64,000 bases of DNA from an uncultured Pelagibacteraceae bacterium (lineage in GTDB: Bacteria > Pseudomonadota > Alphaproteobacteria > Pelagibacterales > Pelagibacteraceae): positions 62,001 to 126,000 of the forward strand of contig CACFSO010000001.1 in the NCBI GenBank assembly GCA_902568975.1, written 5' to 3'. Below, in pieces: positions 19,307 to 28,705 of this stretch (positions within the stretch are counted from its first letter, which is position 1; every line of letters starts with the position of its first letter). The notes beneath the pieces were generated by a model. It saw only the letters and a program-made list of their open reading frames with translations. It searched no databases and was not told where the DNA came from. The position numbers and the translations under genes were made by a program.

Positions 19307-20218
19307 ATGGATAAGATTTCGGGTTTAGAAATTTCTAATCATAAAAAAAGTAGCAGAATAATTAATATTAAAATTAGTGATGAAATTATTGATAAATTAA
19401 TTTTTCCTTTTCATAAATTTGATATTGTTGCATTAGAGTATAAACCTTTTACTAGATTTACTTTAGCAAAGAGCCTAGATGATTTAACTAACAACAAACT
19501 AGGAAAATTAATTAATTCAATTTTAAGAGATAGATCAACAGGATGTTTTATAATTGAAACTAACGAAAATAATAAAAAGATTGATGATATTTTTTTGGTA
19601 AAACTTTCTACAGCAATTAGTCATTTAATTGGAGTTCCAAATTACGATTCAATGGCAGAAAAATACTATGCAAGATTTCATATAAAAGATGAAGATCAAA
19701 GTGATTCTTATTTAAGAAAGGCTTATACAAATATGGATCTTCATACCGACGGTACCTATGTAGATGAAACTACAGACTGGTTACTAATGACAAAAATCGA
19801 AGAAAAAAATACCGAAGGAGGCGAAACAGCCTTATTGCATTTGGATGACTGGGAACATTATGAAGAATTTTCTAAAGATCCAGTTGGAAAACAAAATTTT
19901 ACCTGGGGTTCACCTAAAAGTAAAAACATTGATTATAAAGTTGAACATCCAGTTTTTTCAAATGACAAGAATGGAAAACTTCAAATTTCATATATTGATC
20001 AGTTTCCTGAGCCAAAAAATATGGAACAGGGTAATTTTCTTCAAAGGTTGTCAGATGCGTTAGAAGAAAGTGAAAATAAAATAATTACTAAAATTCCAAC
20101 TGGCTCATCAATTGTTGCAAATAATTATTTTTGGCTTCATGGAAGAAAACCTTTTAAAAAAAACAAAAATCTTATTCGCGAGCTTTTAAGAATTAGAGGA
20201 TCTTTTTCGATCAATTAA
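19307..20218 (+). CDS. glaH: CsiD/GlaH family glutarate 2-hydroxylase (2OG-Fe(II) oxygenase)
   Basis: MDLHTDGTYVDETTDWLLMTKIEEKNTEGGETALLHLDDW; FWLHGRKPF; RELLRIRGSF, typical of CsiD. Confidence 0.87.
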   Translation: MDKISGLEISNHKKSSRIINIKISDEIIDKLIFPFHKFDIVALEYKPFTRFTLAKSLDDLTNNKLGKLINSILRDRSTGCFIIETNENNKKIDDIFLVKLSTAISHLIGVPNYDSMAEKYYARFHIKDEDQSDSYLRKAYTNMDLHTDGTYVDETTDWLLMTKIEEKNTEGGETALLHLDDWEHYEEFSKDPVGKQNFTWGSPKSKNIDYKVEHPVFSNDKNGKLQISYIDQFPEPKNMEQGNFLQRLSDALEESENKIITKIPTGSSIVANNYFWLHGRKPFKKNKNLIRELLRIRGSFSIN

Positions 20219-21328
20219 TTTTATTATTACTGGCACAGTAAATAAAATCATAAGCAGTCTAATGATATGATGAAATGCAACAAAGTTAGGATCTAAATCA
20301 AATGCAATAGCTATAACTGCAACTTCATAAATTCCACCAGGACAGTACGATAATAATAAACTTAAAAAACTATTATCAACAAAATAGCTTGCCGCTATTG
20401 CGGCAACTACACCAAGCAATACCAAGAGAACAGTTGCAACAAAACTGTGAGCAGTATTTTTAATAACTTCATTTACAGTTTTGTCAGCAAATCTACAACC
20501 AACAGAAGCACCAAGTATTAGCAAACAGAAATTTATACTTTCATCAGGTAGTTTGTACGAAGCTATATCTGTGATTTGTAAAATACCACTAGCAACCAAA
20601 GTTCCAGCAAGAAGTGGAGCTGGAATGCTAATTTTATCAAAGATAAAAATTAATATTATTGAAAAAATTAATAATATTAAAAGATTAAAGTGATTTTGAC
20701 TTAAATAGTCAAATTTTTCTATTTCCATAGCTTCAGTTGTTGAAAAATTTACAACCAAGAAAGGAAATAAAACAATTATAATTATCAATCTTATAAGATG
20801 AGCTGTAGCAACTTGAGATAAATCAGATTTTTCATATTCCGCTAAAATTAATAAAGGACCCAATCCTCCGGGTGCACCGGAAAATATTGATGTTTTTCTT
20901 TTATAACCTGAAAATTTTTCCAAGTATTTTGAAACAATTAGTATGCTAAATAAAATATATAAAAACATAATTGCTGAAGTCCAAAACCAATTTTTCATTT
21001 GAGAGAGTAAATTTTGGTCAATGTAGTTTCCAATATGGAGACCTAGTATTATTAATGTAAAACTTAAAGCTAGTTTCGGCATAACCACTTTAAATCCCAT
21101 TAACGCTACAAAAGAAATTGCTATCATTGGGCCAAGCATCCAAGCTAAAGGAATGCTAAAATAATCAGCAACAATTGCGCTTGGTACAGAAACTATGATT
21201 ACCAATAAAAAATTTTTAGAAAAAAGAAGTTTTAAATTACTAATGTTTATTGGTAAACTAGAATTATGCATAATAGTAAAAATGAGTATCTTGACTATTA
21301 TCAATATATAAATTTTAATGAACTTCAA
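20186..21328 (-). CDS. AbrB-family membrane protein (PF05145, 'AbrB duplication'); true start probably the internal MHNSS Met
   Basis: Two similar TM halves (AWMLGPMIAISFVALMG; LSYCPGGIYEVAVIAIAFDLDPNFVAFHHIIRLL). Confidence 0.8.
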   Translation of the reverse strand: MKFIKIYILIIVKILIFTIMHNSSLPINISNLKLLFSKNFLLVIIVSVPSAIVADYFSIPLAWMLGPMIAISFVALMGFKVVMPKLALSFTLIILGLHIGNYIDQNLLSQMKNWFWTSAIMFLYILFSILIVSKYLEKFSGYKRKTSIFSGAPGGLGPLLILAEYEKSDLSQVATAHLIRLIIIIVLFPFLVVNFSTTEAMEIEKFDYLSQNHFNLLILLIFSIILIFIFDKISIPAPLLAGTLVASGILQITDIASYKLPDESINFCLLILGASVGCRFADKTVNEVIKNTAHSFVATVLLVLLGVVAAIAASYFVDNSFLSLLLSYCPGGIYEVAVIAIAFDLDPNFVAFHHIIRLLMILFTVPVIIKLIDRKRSSNS

Positions 21329-21339
21329 TAAAAGCTTTT

Positions 21340-22224
21340 ATGCAAATAGGTATAGATGTAGGTGCAACAAAAATTGAGTCTGTAGTTTTAGATGATTCTG
21401 GAAGCGAATTAAAAAGATCGAGGATAAAATCCCCAAAAAACTATATAAAAGCTATTCAAAGCATCAAAGAGATTGTTCAAAATTTAGAAAAGCAGTTTAA
21501 TACTAAATTACCAGTCGGAGTTTGTCATCCAGGTATACATTCACCACAAACTGGATTAGTAAAAAATGCACCTAATTCAATATGGTTAGAAAAAAAACCT
21601 TTTCAAAAAGATTTAAGAGATGCATTAAATACTGAAGTTTTTTGTGAAAACGATGCTAATTGTTTTGCTTTGTCAGAAGCTATAGATGGAGCTGGAAAAC
21701 ATTATAAGATTGTTTTTGGAATTATTTTAGGATCTGGTTCCGGTGGAGGACTTGTAATAGACAAGAAAATTGTTAACGGTCCAAATGGACTTACTGGAGA
21801 ATGGGGACATAATCAATTACCTGCTCATTCCAAGCAAGATAATTTAAAAAATTTAGATATAGAAAACTTTATTTCAGGATTATCATTGTCCAAAAGATTC
21901 AATTCAATGAATAACAAAAACTTACAAGCAAACGAAATTTTTGAACTTTATAGAAAACATGATTTAAACGCTGAAAATTTTATAGATATTTTTAAATTAA
22001 ATTTAGCAATATCTTTATCTAGTGTTATTAATATAATTGATCCTGATGCTTTTATTTTTGGTGGAGGAGTATCTAACGAAATTGATTTTTTAGATGAAAT
22101 TGAAACCTTAGTAAAAAAATTTGTATTTGGTAAAGAATATGAAGGAATTTTTTTAAAACCTAAATATGGAGATGCGAGCGGTGTTAGAGGTGCTGCTAGA
22201 TTAGGAAGAAAAATTATTTATTAA
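21340..22224 (+). CDS. ROK family sugar kinase
   Basis: MQIGIDVGATKIESVVLD; CENDANCFALSEA; GLTGEWGHNQLP; FGGGVSN. Confidence 0.88.
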   Translation: MQIGIDVGATKIESVVLDDSGSELKRSRIKSPKNYIKAIQSIKEIVQNLEKQFNTKLPVGVCHPGIHSPQTGLVKNAPNSIWLEKKPFQKDLRDALNTEVFCENDANCFALSEAIDGAGKHYKIVFGIILGSGSGGGLVIDKKIVNGPNGLTGEWGHNQLPAHSKQDNLKNLDIENFISGLSLSKRFNSMNNKNLQANEIFELYRKHDLNAENFIDIFKLNLAISLSSVINIIDPDAFIFGGGVSNEIDFLDEIETLVKKFVFGKEYEGIFLKPKYGDASGVRGAARLGRKIIY

Positions 22225-22396
22225 TTATCAATAAAAAAGTGAAAATTAATTTAAACAAAAATTTTTTTATCAAATAATACGGTCTTTTTTAGAGTTAAAT
22301 TTAAATCAATTAGAGGTTGAGTTGTTTTTTTTATGTATCAGTATCAAATTTTACTATCTATAATTGTTTTATAAAATTAACTAATAAGGGGGAAAT

Positions 22397-23383
22397 ATGC
22401 TTAACTTGTTTAAAAAAGTAATTTCAGTCCTATTTGCTACAATTTTAACTTTTTCAGCAACAACAAGCTCATTTGCAATTGATAAATTGCATTTTGTAAT
22501 TGGAGGCGGTGCTGGAGGTGGTTGGGATGGAACTGCAAGAGGTACTGGAGAAGCTTTAACAAAATCTGGAATGTTAAAAAGTGCATCATTTGAAAATATG
22601 TCAGGTGGTGGTGGAGGAAAAGCACTAGCTTTTATGATTAATACTAAACCTGCAGATACTATTTTGGTACAATCAACTCCATTGGTTTTAAGATCAATTA
22701 CTAGACATAAAGGTTATGTAAAAGATGGTGGTAGTGGAGTAATATCTTATAAAGATGTTGTGCCGATTGCTGGAGTAATTGGTGACTATGGTGCAATTGC
22801 TGTTGCAAAAGACTCACCATTTAAAAACTTTAAAGATGTTGTAAATGCCTATAAAAAAGATCCTAGCTCAGTAAAAATGGCTGGTGGATCTGTTAGAGGA
22901 AGTATGGACCATTTAATTGGTGCTTTAGCTTTTCAAGAAGCAGGAGCCGATCCAAATAAAGTTATTTATGTTCCATATGATGCTGGCGGTAAAGCGTTAG
23001 CAGGACTTCTTTCTGGTGAAACACAAATTCTTTCAACAGGATTAGGTGAAGTTATGGGCGCAAGAGACCAAGTAAGAATTATTGGTATTACTGCTCCTAA
23101 AAGAGTATCAGATGCACCTGAAGTTCCAACATTGAAAGAACAAGGTTTTGACGTTCAGTTTGTTAACTGGAGAGGATTTTTTGGACCTCCAGGTATGAGC
23201 TCTAGCATGAAAAATGAAATTGCTAAAATGCTTGGCGATGTTCAAAAAACATCTGAGTGGGAAGCAGTTAGAAAAAGAAACGCTTGGGTAAATATTTATA
23301 ATCCAGGAGATAAGTTTGTTTCATTTTTAGAAAAACAAACTGTAGAAATGACAGCTCTTATGAAAAAATTAGGAGTTATATAA
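22397..23383 (+). CDS. tctC: Tripartite tricarboxylate transporter substrate-binding protein
   Basis: Signal peptide, DKLHFVIGGGAGGGWDGTARGTGEAL, TctC pattern, followed by TctB/TctA. Confidence 0.87.
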   Translation: MLNLFKKVISVLFATILTFSATTSSFAIDKLHFVIGGGAGGGWDGTARGTGEALTKSGMLKSASFENMSGGGGGKALAFMINTKPADTILVQSTPLVLRSITRHKGYVKDGGSGVISYKDVVPIAGVIGDYGAIAVAKDSPFKNFKDVVNAYKKDPSSVKMAGGSVRGSMDHLIGALAFQEAGADPNKVIYVPYDAGGKALAGLLSGETQILSTGLGEVMGARDQVRIIGITAPKRVSDAPEVPTLKEQGFDVQFVNWRGFFGPPGMSSSMKNEIAKMLGDVQKTSEWEAVRKRNAWVNIYNPGDKFVSFLEKQTVEMTALMKKLGVI

Positions 23384-23406
23384 TCCAGTAGGATTATTAA
23401 TTTGGG

Positions 23407-23456
23407 AAAAAAGCAGTGAGAATAAGTACTGATAAAATTATCTCGCTGCTTTTTTT
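23407..23456 (+). terminator. Terminator-like hairpin after tctC lying over the tctB start codon
   Basis: AAAAAAGCAGTGAGA (23407-23421) pairs with TCTCGCTGCTTTTTT (23441-23455), one G-U; T-tract to 23456. Confidence 0.75.
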
Positions 23457-23886
23457 CGTTTTATCTGTATTTTATCTTTATCAAACTTATCAAATTCAAG
23501 TATTCTCATTTGACGAACACGCACCATTTAATGCAAAAACTTTTCCAACTTTTTTAGCATACCTTGGAATGTTTCTCTCTGTACTTTTTTTAGTACTGCC
23601 TGAAAAAAATCCATCTAAAGTTGATCATAAAGTATTAGATTACAAAAGCGTATCATTTTTAATAGTTATTACTGTTGTATATGGCTTTATAATTTTAAAA
23701 GCTGGTTTCTTTTTATCAACATCATTATTTTTATTTTTTTCATATTATTTTTTAGGAGAGAGAAGATGGGTATGGATGTTTGCGTTATCCTTTCCATTTG
23801 TAGCTTTCTTTATGTACTTATTACATGGACTATTAGATATTTATCTAAGAGATCCATTTCTTAAAATGTTAGGAATCATAGGATGA
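23416..23886 (+). CDS. tctB: Tripartite tricarboxylate transporter TctB family protein (GTG start)
   Basis: 156 aa, four-TM TctB pattern between tctC and tctA. Confidence 0.82.
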   Translation: MRISTDKIISLLFFVLSVFYLYQTYQIQVFSFDEHAPFNAKTFPTFLAYLGMFLSVLFLVLPEKNPSKVDHKVLDYKSVSFLIVITVVYGFIILKAGFFLSTSLFLFFSYYFLGERRWVWMFALSFPFVAFFMYLLHGLLDIYLRDPFLKMLGIIG

Positions 23887-25376
23887 TCGAAGGAATACTA
23901 ATAGGTTTACAAACTGCTTTAAGTTTAAAAAATATTTTAATGGTAATGATGGGATGTTTTTTTGGAACAATTATTGGAATGCTTCCAGGACTTGGACCAA
24001 TGACAGCAATCGCATTAATGATACCAATCACTTACGGTTTCGAACCTTCGACTGGTTTAATTTTAATGGCAGGTGTTTATTATGGAGCAGTATTTGGTGG
24101 ATCAACTTCTTCTATTTTAATTAATGCACCTGGAGTTCCTGGAACTGTTGCTACCGCTTTTGATGGCTATCCAATGGCACAACAAGGTAAAGCTGGAAAA
24201 GCTTTAGCTATTGCTGCTTATAGTTCTTTTGCAGGAGGAACAATTTCAGCAATATTTTTATTATTTGCAGCTCCAAGTTTATCAAAAGTAAGCTTAGCTT
24301 TTAGATCACCAGATTATTTCGCATTAATGGTCTTGGGATTAACAGCTGTTTCGGCTTTTTCTTCTAAAGGGCAATTTTTAAAGGCAATGATGATGGTTAT
24401 TTTAGGATTGATGTTAGCAACTGTTGGACAAGATTCTTTATCAGATATTACAAGGTTTACTTTCAACAATATGAATTTAACAGATGGAATTAGCTTTGTA
24501 TTAGTTGTTATGGCAACTTTCGCTATGAGTGAAGCCTTAACAATTATTCTTAAAGGAAAAGATCCAAGTCGTGCAACAGAACAAATTTCTCTTTCTCAAT
24601 TAGGATCAATTAGATTGGACAAAGAAGAAAGAAATAAAATGCTAAAATCAATTCCAAGATCCTCTGTTTTGGGTTTTTTAATAGGTGTTCTTCCAGGAGC
24701 AGGAGCAACTATTGCTTCCTTTTTAGCATATGGAATGGAAAGAAATTATGTAAATGAAGAGGAAAAACAAAAATTTGGGAAAGGAAGCGTTCATGGTTTA
24801 GCGGCACCAGAAACTGCAAATAATGCAGCCTGTTCTGGTTCGTTTGTTCCTTTATTAACTTTAGGAATACCAGGAAGTGGAACTACAGCAGTAATGTTAG
24901 GCGCGCTTTTAGGTTTCGGTATTCAACCCGGACCAAGACTTTATATGACTAATCCAGAAATTTTTTGGTCAGTTATAATGTCAATGTATATTGGAATGGT
25001 TATACTTTTGATTTTAAATCTTCCACTCATTCCTTATATTGCAAGAGTACTAGCAACACCTAAAAACTTTTTAATTCCTTTAATTTTATTTTTCTCAGTT
25101 ACAGGAATTTATTTAATGTCATTTAATAATTTTGATATTTTTTTAATGATCGGAATTGCTGTTGTTGCAACTTTTTTAAGATTATACAATTTTCCCATGC
25201 CACCACTTATACTTGCATTTGTCTTGGGTGCCTTAATGGAAGAGAATTTAAGAAGATCGTTGTTAATAAGCAATGGTTCATTTAACTTTTTATGGGATAG
25301 ACCATTAACTGCAATAATATTAGCTTTTACAATAATAATTATTAGTTGGCAGGCTTATAAAAGTTTTAAAAAGTAG
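23883..25376 (+). CDS. tctA: Tripartite tricarboxylate transporter permease
   Basis: GMLPGLGPMTAIALMIPITYGFEPSTGLILMAGVYYGAVFGGSTSSILINAPG. Confidence 0.95.
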   Translation: MIEGILIGLQTALSLKNILMVMMGCFFGTIIGMLPGLGPMTAIALMIPITYGFEPSTGLILMAGVYYGAVFGGSTSSILINAPGVPGTVATAFDGYPMAQQGKAGKALAIAAYSSFAGGTISAIFLLFAAPSLSKVSLAFRSPDYFALMVLGLTAVSAFSSKGQFLKAMMMVILGLMLATVGQDSLSDITRFTFNNMNLTDGISFVLVVMATFAMSEALTIILKGKDPSRATEQISLSQLGSIRLDKEERNKMLKSIPRSSVLGFLIGVLPGAGATIASFLAYGMERNYVNEEEKQKFGKGSVHGLAAPETANNAACSGSFVPLLTLGIPGSGTTAVMLGALLGFGIQPGPRLYMTNPEIFWSVIMSMYIGMVILLILNLPLIPYIARVLATPKNFLIPLILFFSVTGIYLMSFNNFDIFLMIGIAVVATFLRLYNFPMPPLILAFVLGALMEENLRRSLLISNGSFNFLWDRPLTAIILAFTIIIISWQAYKSFKK

Positions 25377-25414
25377 TTTATTATAAAAAGTTACATTATA
25401 TATTGTCACCCATT

Positions 25415-26185
25415 ATGAAATTAGGTTTTATAGGAACTGGCAAAATAACCTCTTCTGTAGTTACGGGAATATGCAGATCTAAAATATCTTTTAAAAAGAT
25501 AATTTTGTCTCCTAGAAATAGAAATACAGCTAGAGCACTTAAAAAAAAATTTAGAAAAGTTTCTATTGCAAAAAATAACCAGGAAATAGTTGATTCTTGT
25601 AATTGGATTTTTTTAGCAGTTACTCCATCTGTAGGTCAAAAAATTATTAAAAATTTAAAATTTAAATCAAGACAAACAATTGTTAGCTTTATTTCAACAA
25701 TGACTTTACCTCAGCTTAAAAAAGCAATTAAGGTAAAAACAAAAATTGTAAGAGCAATACCTCTTCCACCAATTTCATTAAGAAAAGGTCCAGTTCCAAT
25801 GTTTCCACCCAATAAAAAAGTTAAAAACTTTTTTAATAAGCTCGGAACAGCTGTTGAAATTAGTAATGAAAAACTTTCTAAAAACTTTTGGTCTACTTCA
25901 GGAATGATGGCTCCATTTTACGAATTGTTAAGTACAATGTCGAATTGGTTAGTTAAACGTGGAGTTAAAAGAGATAAAGCTCAAAAATATATTACTTCTC
26001 TTTTTGTAGCTTTATCAGAAGATGCTGTTTTTAATTCTAATAAAGATTTAAAATATTTAGTAAAAGAATCTCAAACTTCAAAAGGACTTAATGAACAAGG
26101 ACTTAAAGAACTAAGAAAAGCTGGCTTCTATAGGGCAACAGAAAAAACATTAAATAGTATTCTTAAAAGATTAAACAAAGTATAA
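25415..26185 (+). CDS. Pyrroline-5-carboxylate reductase-like NAD(P)-binding protein
   Basis: MKLGFIGTGKITSSVVTGI; the ORF track start (25403) is TTG, and the ATG at 25415 fits better. Confidence 0.78.
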   Translation: MKLGFIGTGKITSSVVTGICRSKISFKKIILSPRNRNTARALKKKFRKVSIAKNNQEIVDSCNWIFLAVTPSVGQKIIKNLKFKSRQTIVSFISTMTLPQLKKAIKVKTKIVRAIPLPPISLRKGPVPMFPPNKKVKNFFNKLGTAVEISNEKLSKNFWSTSGMMAPFYELLSTMSNWLVKRGVKRDKAQKYITSLFVALSEDAVFNSNKDLKYLVKESQTSKGLNEQGLKELRKAGFYRATEKTLNSILKRLNKV

Positions 26186-26191
26186 TTTTTT

Positions 26192-26989
26192 ATGCTTTCA
26201 GATCCCAACATTCTGCAAATAGACAATCTTTCAAAATATTTTGGAGGTTTAGCTGCAGTATCTGATTGTTCATTAAAAATTAAAAGAGGATCTATTACCG
26301 GAATTATTGGACCTAATGGTTCAGGCAAAACAACATTATTTAATTTAATTGCTGGAAATTTAAAATCTTCCAAGGGTACAGTTTTATTTAATAATGAAAA
26401 TATAACTGATGTTCCAAGTTATGAATTATTTTCAAAAGGCTTACTTAGAACTTTTCAAATTGCACATGAGTTTACAAATTTAACTGTACTTGAAAATTTA
26501 ATGATGGTTCCTGGTAACCAGTCAGGAGAAAAACTTATAAATGCTTTATTAAAACCAAGTTTAATAAACAAAGAAGAAAAAATTATTAGAGAGAAGGCAT
26601 ATGATGTAATAGAATTTTTAAATCTCAAGCATCTTGCAAATGAATTAGCAGGAAATCTCTCTGGGGGTCAAAAAAAACTTTTAGAACTTGGAAGAACTAT
26701 GATGGTAGATGCAAAATTAGTTTTATTAGATGAGGTTGGTGCAGGAGTAAACCGTACATTATTAAAAGATATTGGAACTTCAATACAAAGATTAAATCAA
26801 GAAAAAGGATATACTTTTTGTATGATCGAGCATGATATGGACTTTATAAGTCGTTTATGTGATCCAGTTATTGTTATGGCGGAAGGCTCTGTTTTATTTG
26901 AGGGAACACCAGACGAAGTAAAAAAAAATGAAAAAGTTATAGAAAGTTATTTAGGAAGAGGATCAAAAATTAAAGGAGAAGATAATTAA
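26192..26989 (+). CDS. ABC transporter ATP-binding protein, LivG family
   Basis: GPNGSGKTT; LSGGQKKLLELGRTMM; VLLDEVGAGVN. Confidence 0.9.
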   Translation: MLSDPNILQIDNLSKYFGGLAAVSDCSLKIKRGSITGIIGPNGSGKTTLFNLIAGNLKSSKGTVLFNNENITDVPSYELFSKGLLRTFQIAHEFTNLTVLENLMMVPGNQSGEKLINALLKPSLINKEEKIIREKAYDVIEFLNLKHLANELAGNLSGGQKKLLELGRTMMVDAKLVLLDEVGAGVNRTLLKDIGTSIQRLNQEKGYTFCMIEHDMDFISRLCDPVIVMAEGSVLFEGTPDEVKKNEKVIESYLGRGSKIKGEDN

Positions 26990-27693
26990 TGGCTTTTTTT
27001 GAGGGAAAAAAAATGACAGGAGGTTATGGAGGTGCAGATATTATAACTTCTTGCTCTGTTAATGTTAATAGAGGGGAAATTGTTGCAATCTTAGGACCTA
27101 ATGGAGCGGGTAAATCAACAGCAATGAAAGCTATGCTTGGTTTACTTAATCTTAAGTCCGGAACTATTACAATTGACGGAAAAGATATTTCAAATTTATC
27201 TCCTCAGGATAGAGTAAAACAAGGTATTTCTTTTGTTCCACAAACTAGAAATGTATTTGCAGGATTAACAGTAAGAGAGAATCTTGAAATGGGTGCTTTC
27301 TTAAGAAATGATGATTTAGAAAAAATAATTAACGAAATTTATAATTTATTTCCAATTTTGAATGAAAAAAAATCACAAATAGTTGGAGAATTATCCGGTG
27401 GTCAAAGACAACAAGTGGCATTAGGAAGAGCATTAATGACAAAACCATCTGTATTAATGCTAGATGAACCAACTGCTGGAGTTTCGCCTATAGTTATGGA
27501 TGAATTGTTTGCTCATATACTTAAAGTTAAAGAGACTGATGTTGCAATAATAATGGTAGAACAAAATGCAAAACAGGCATTAAGTATTTCAGATAGGGGC
27601 TACGTACTAGTTACTGGTGAAAATAAATTTGAAGGAAGCGGAAAAGAATTATTGAATGATCCAGAAGTAAGAAGATCATTCTTAGGAGCTTAA
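26989..27693 (+). CDS. ABC transporter ATP-binding protein, LivF family
   Basis: GPNGAGKST; LSGGQRQQVALGRALM; LMLDEPTAGVSP. Confidence 0.9.
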   Translation: MAFFEGKKMTGGYGGADIITSCSVNVNRGEIVAILGPNGAGKSTAMKAMLGLLNLKSGTITIDGKDISNLSPQDRVKQGISFVPQTRNVFAGLTVRENLEMGAFLRNDDLEKIINEIYNLFPILNEKKSQIVGELSGGQRQQVALGRALMTKPSVLMLDEPTAGVSPIVMDELFAHILKVKETDVAIIMVEQNAKQALSISDRGYVLVTGENKFEGSGKELLNDPEVRRSFLGA

Positions 27694-27694
27694 A

Positions 27695-28705
27695 GTGGAT
27701 TTTATTAATGCAATAATACTTTTATTAAATTATACAGTTTTACCCGCTCTTACTTATGGGTCTCAATTAGCGCTTGGAGCTATTTTTGTAACATTAATTT
27801 ATGGAATTTTAAGATTTGCTAATTTTGCAACAGGGGACATGATGTCCTTTGGAACAATGTTTGCAGTTTTGCTTACATATTATTTTCAATCAAAAGGTAT
27901 AAGTTTTGGGGTATTACCAACAGCTTTGCTTACTATTCCCTTTGCTGTTTTTATGATGATATTTTATATGTTAGTTATAGATAAACTTGTATTTAGTTAT
28001 TACAGGTTTAAGAAAAGCCCCCCAGTTCAACTTGCTATGGTTAGCATAGGAGTGATGTTTGTTACACAAGCTCTTGTAAGAATAATTATAGGACCTTTTG
28101 ATAGAAGGTTTTTTGACGGTGAAAAATTTATTATAAAAGCAATAGAATTTAAAGAAATGACTGGATTAAATGAGGGTTTAACTATTAAATCAACTCAAGT
28201 CATAACAATATTAATAACTATTATTGTTGTTTCAATAGTATTTTGGTTTTTAAACAAAACTAAAACTGGCAAAAGTATGCGTGCATATTCTGATAACGAA
28301 GATTTAGCATTACTTTCAGGAATAGATCCAAAAAAAGTTGTAATGATCACCTGGATGATTGGAGGGTTATTAGCAACTATAGGAGGAATTTTGTATGGGT
28401 TAGATAAAAGTTATAAACCGTTCGTTTATTTTAACAACATGCTACCAATTTTTGCTGCAGCAATTGTTGGAGGGATAGGAAATCCATTTGGAGCATTTTT
28501 AGGAGGATATGTAATAGCATTTGCAGAAATACTTATAACTTATGCATATAAAAAATTCCTAACATATGTACTACCAGAATTTTTAGAACCAGATTCTCTT
28601 ATGCAGCTATTATCAACTGATTATAAATTTGCAGTTTCATTTTCTATTTTGGTTATTGTTTTGTTATTTAGACCTACAGGAATTTTTAAAGGAAGAGTTT
28701 TATGA
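27695..28705 (+). CDS. Branched-chain amino acid-type ABC permease, LivH family
   Basis: GAIFVTLIYGILRFANFATGDMMSFG; AAAIVGGIGNPFGAFLGGY. Confidence 0.9.
   Translation: MDFINAIILLLNYTVLPALTYGSQLALGAIFVTLIYGILRFANFATGDMMSFGTMFAVLLTYYFQSKGISFGVLPTALLTIPFAVFMMIFYMLVIDKLVFSYYRFKKSPPVQLAMVSIGVMFVTQALVRIIIGPFDRRFFDGEKFIIKAIEFKEMTGLNEGLTIKSTQVITILITIIVVSIVFWFLNKTKTGKSMRAYSDNEDLALLSGIDPKKVVMITWMIGGLLATIGGILYGLDKSYKPFVYFNNMLPIFAAAIVGGIGNPFGAFLGGYVIAFAEILITYAYKKFLTYVLPEFLEPDSLMQLLSTDYKFAVSFSILVIVLLFRPTGIFKGRVL

Noticed and set aside
22225-22396. Short reading frames (e.g. MYQYQILLSIIVL near 22333) in the tctC leader
   Set aside because: Very short, no ribosome-binding signal or coupling to a neighbouring gene; consistent with chance.
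22397-25376. Tripartite transporter as a possible citrate-specific system
   Set aside because: TctABC family is clear, but no adjacent enzyme supports a specific substrate, so no specificity is claimed.
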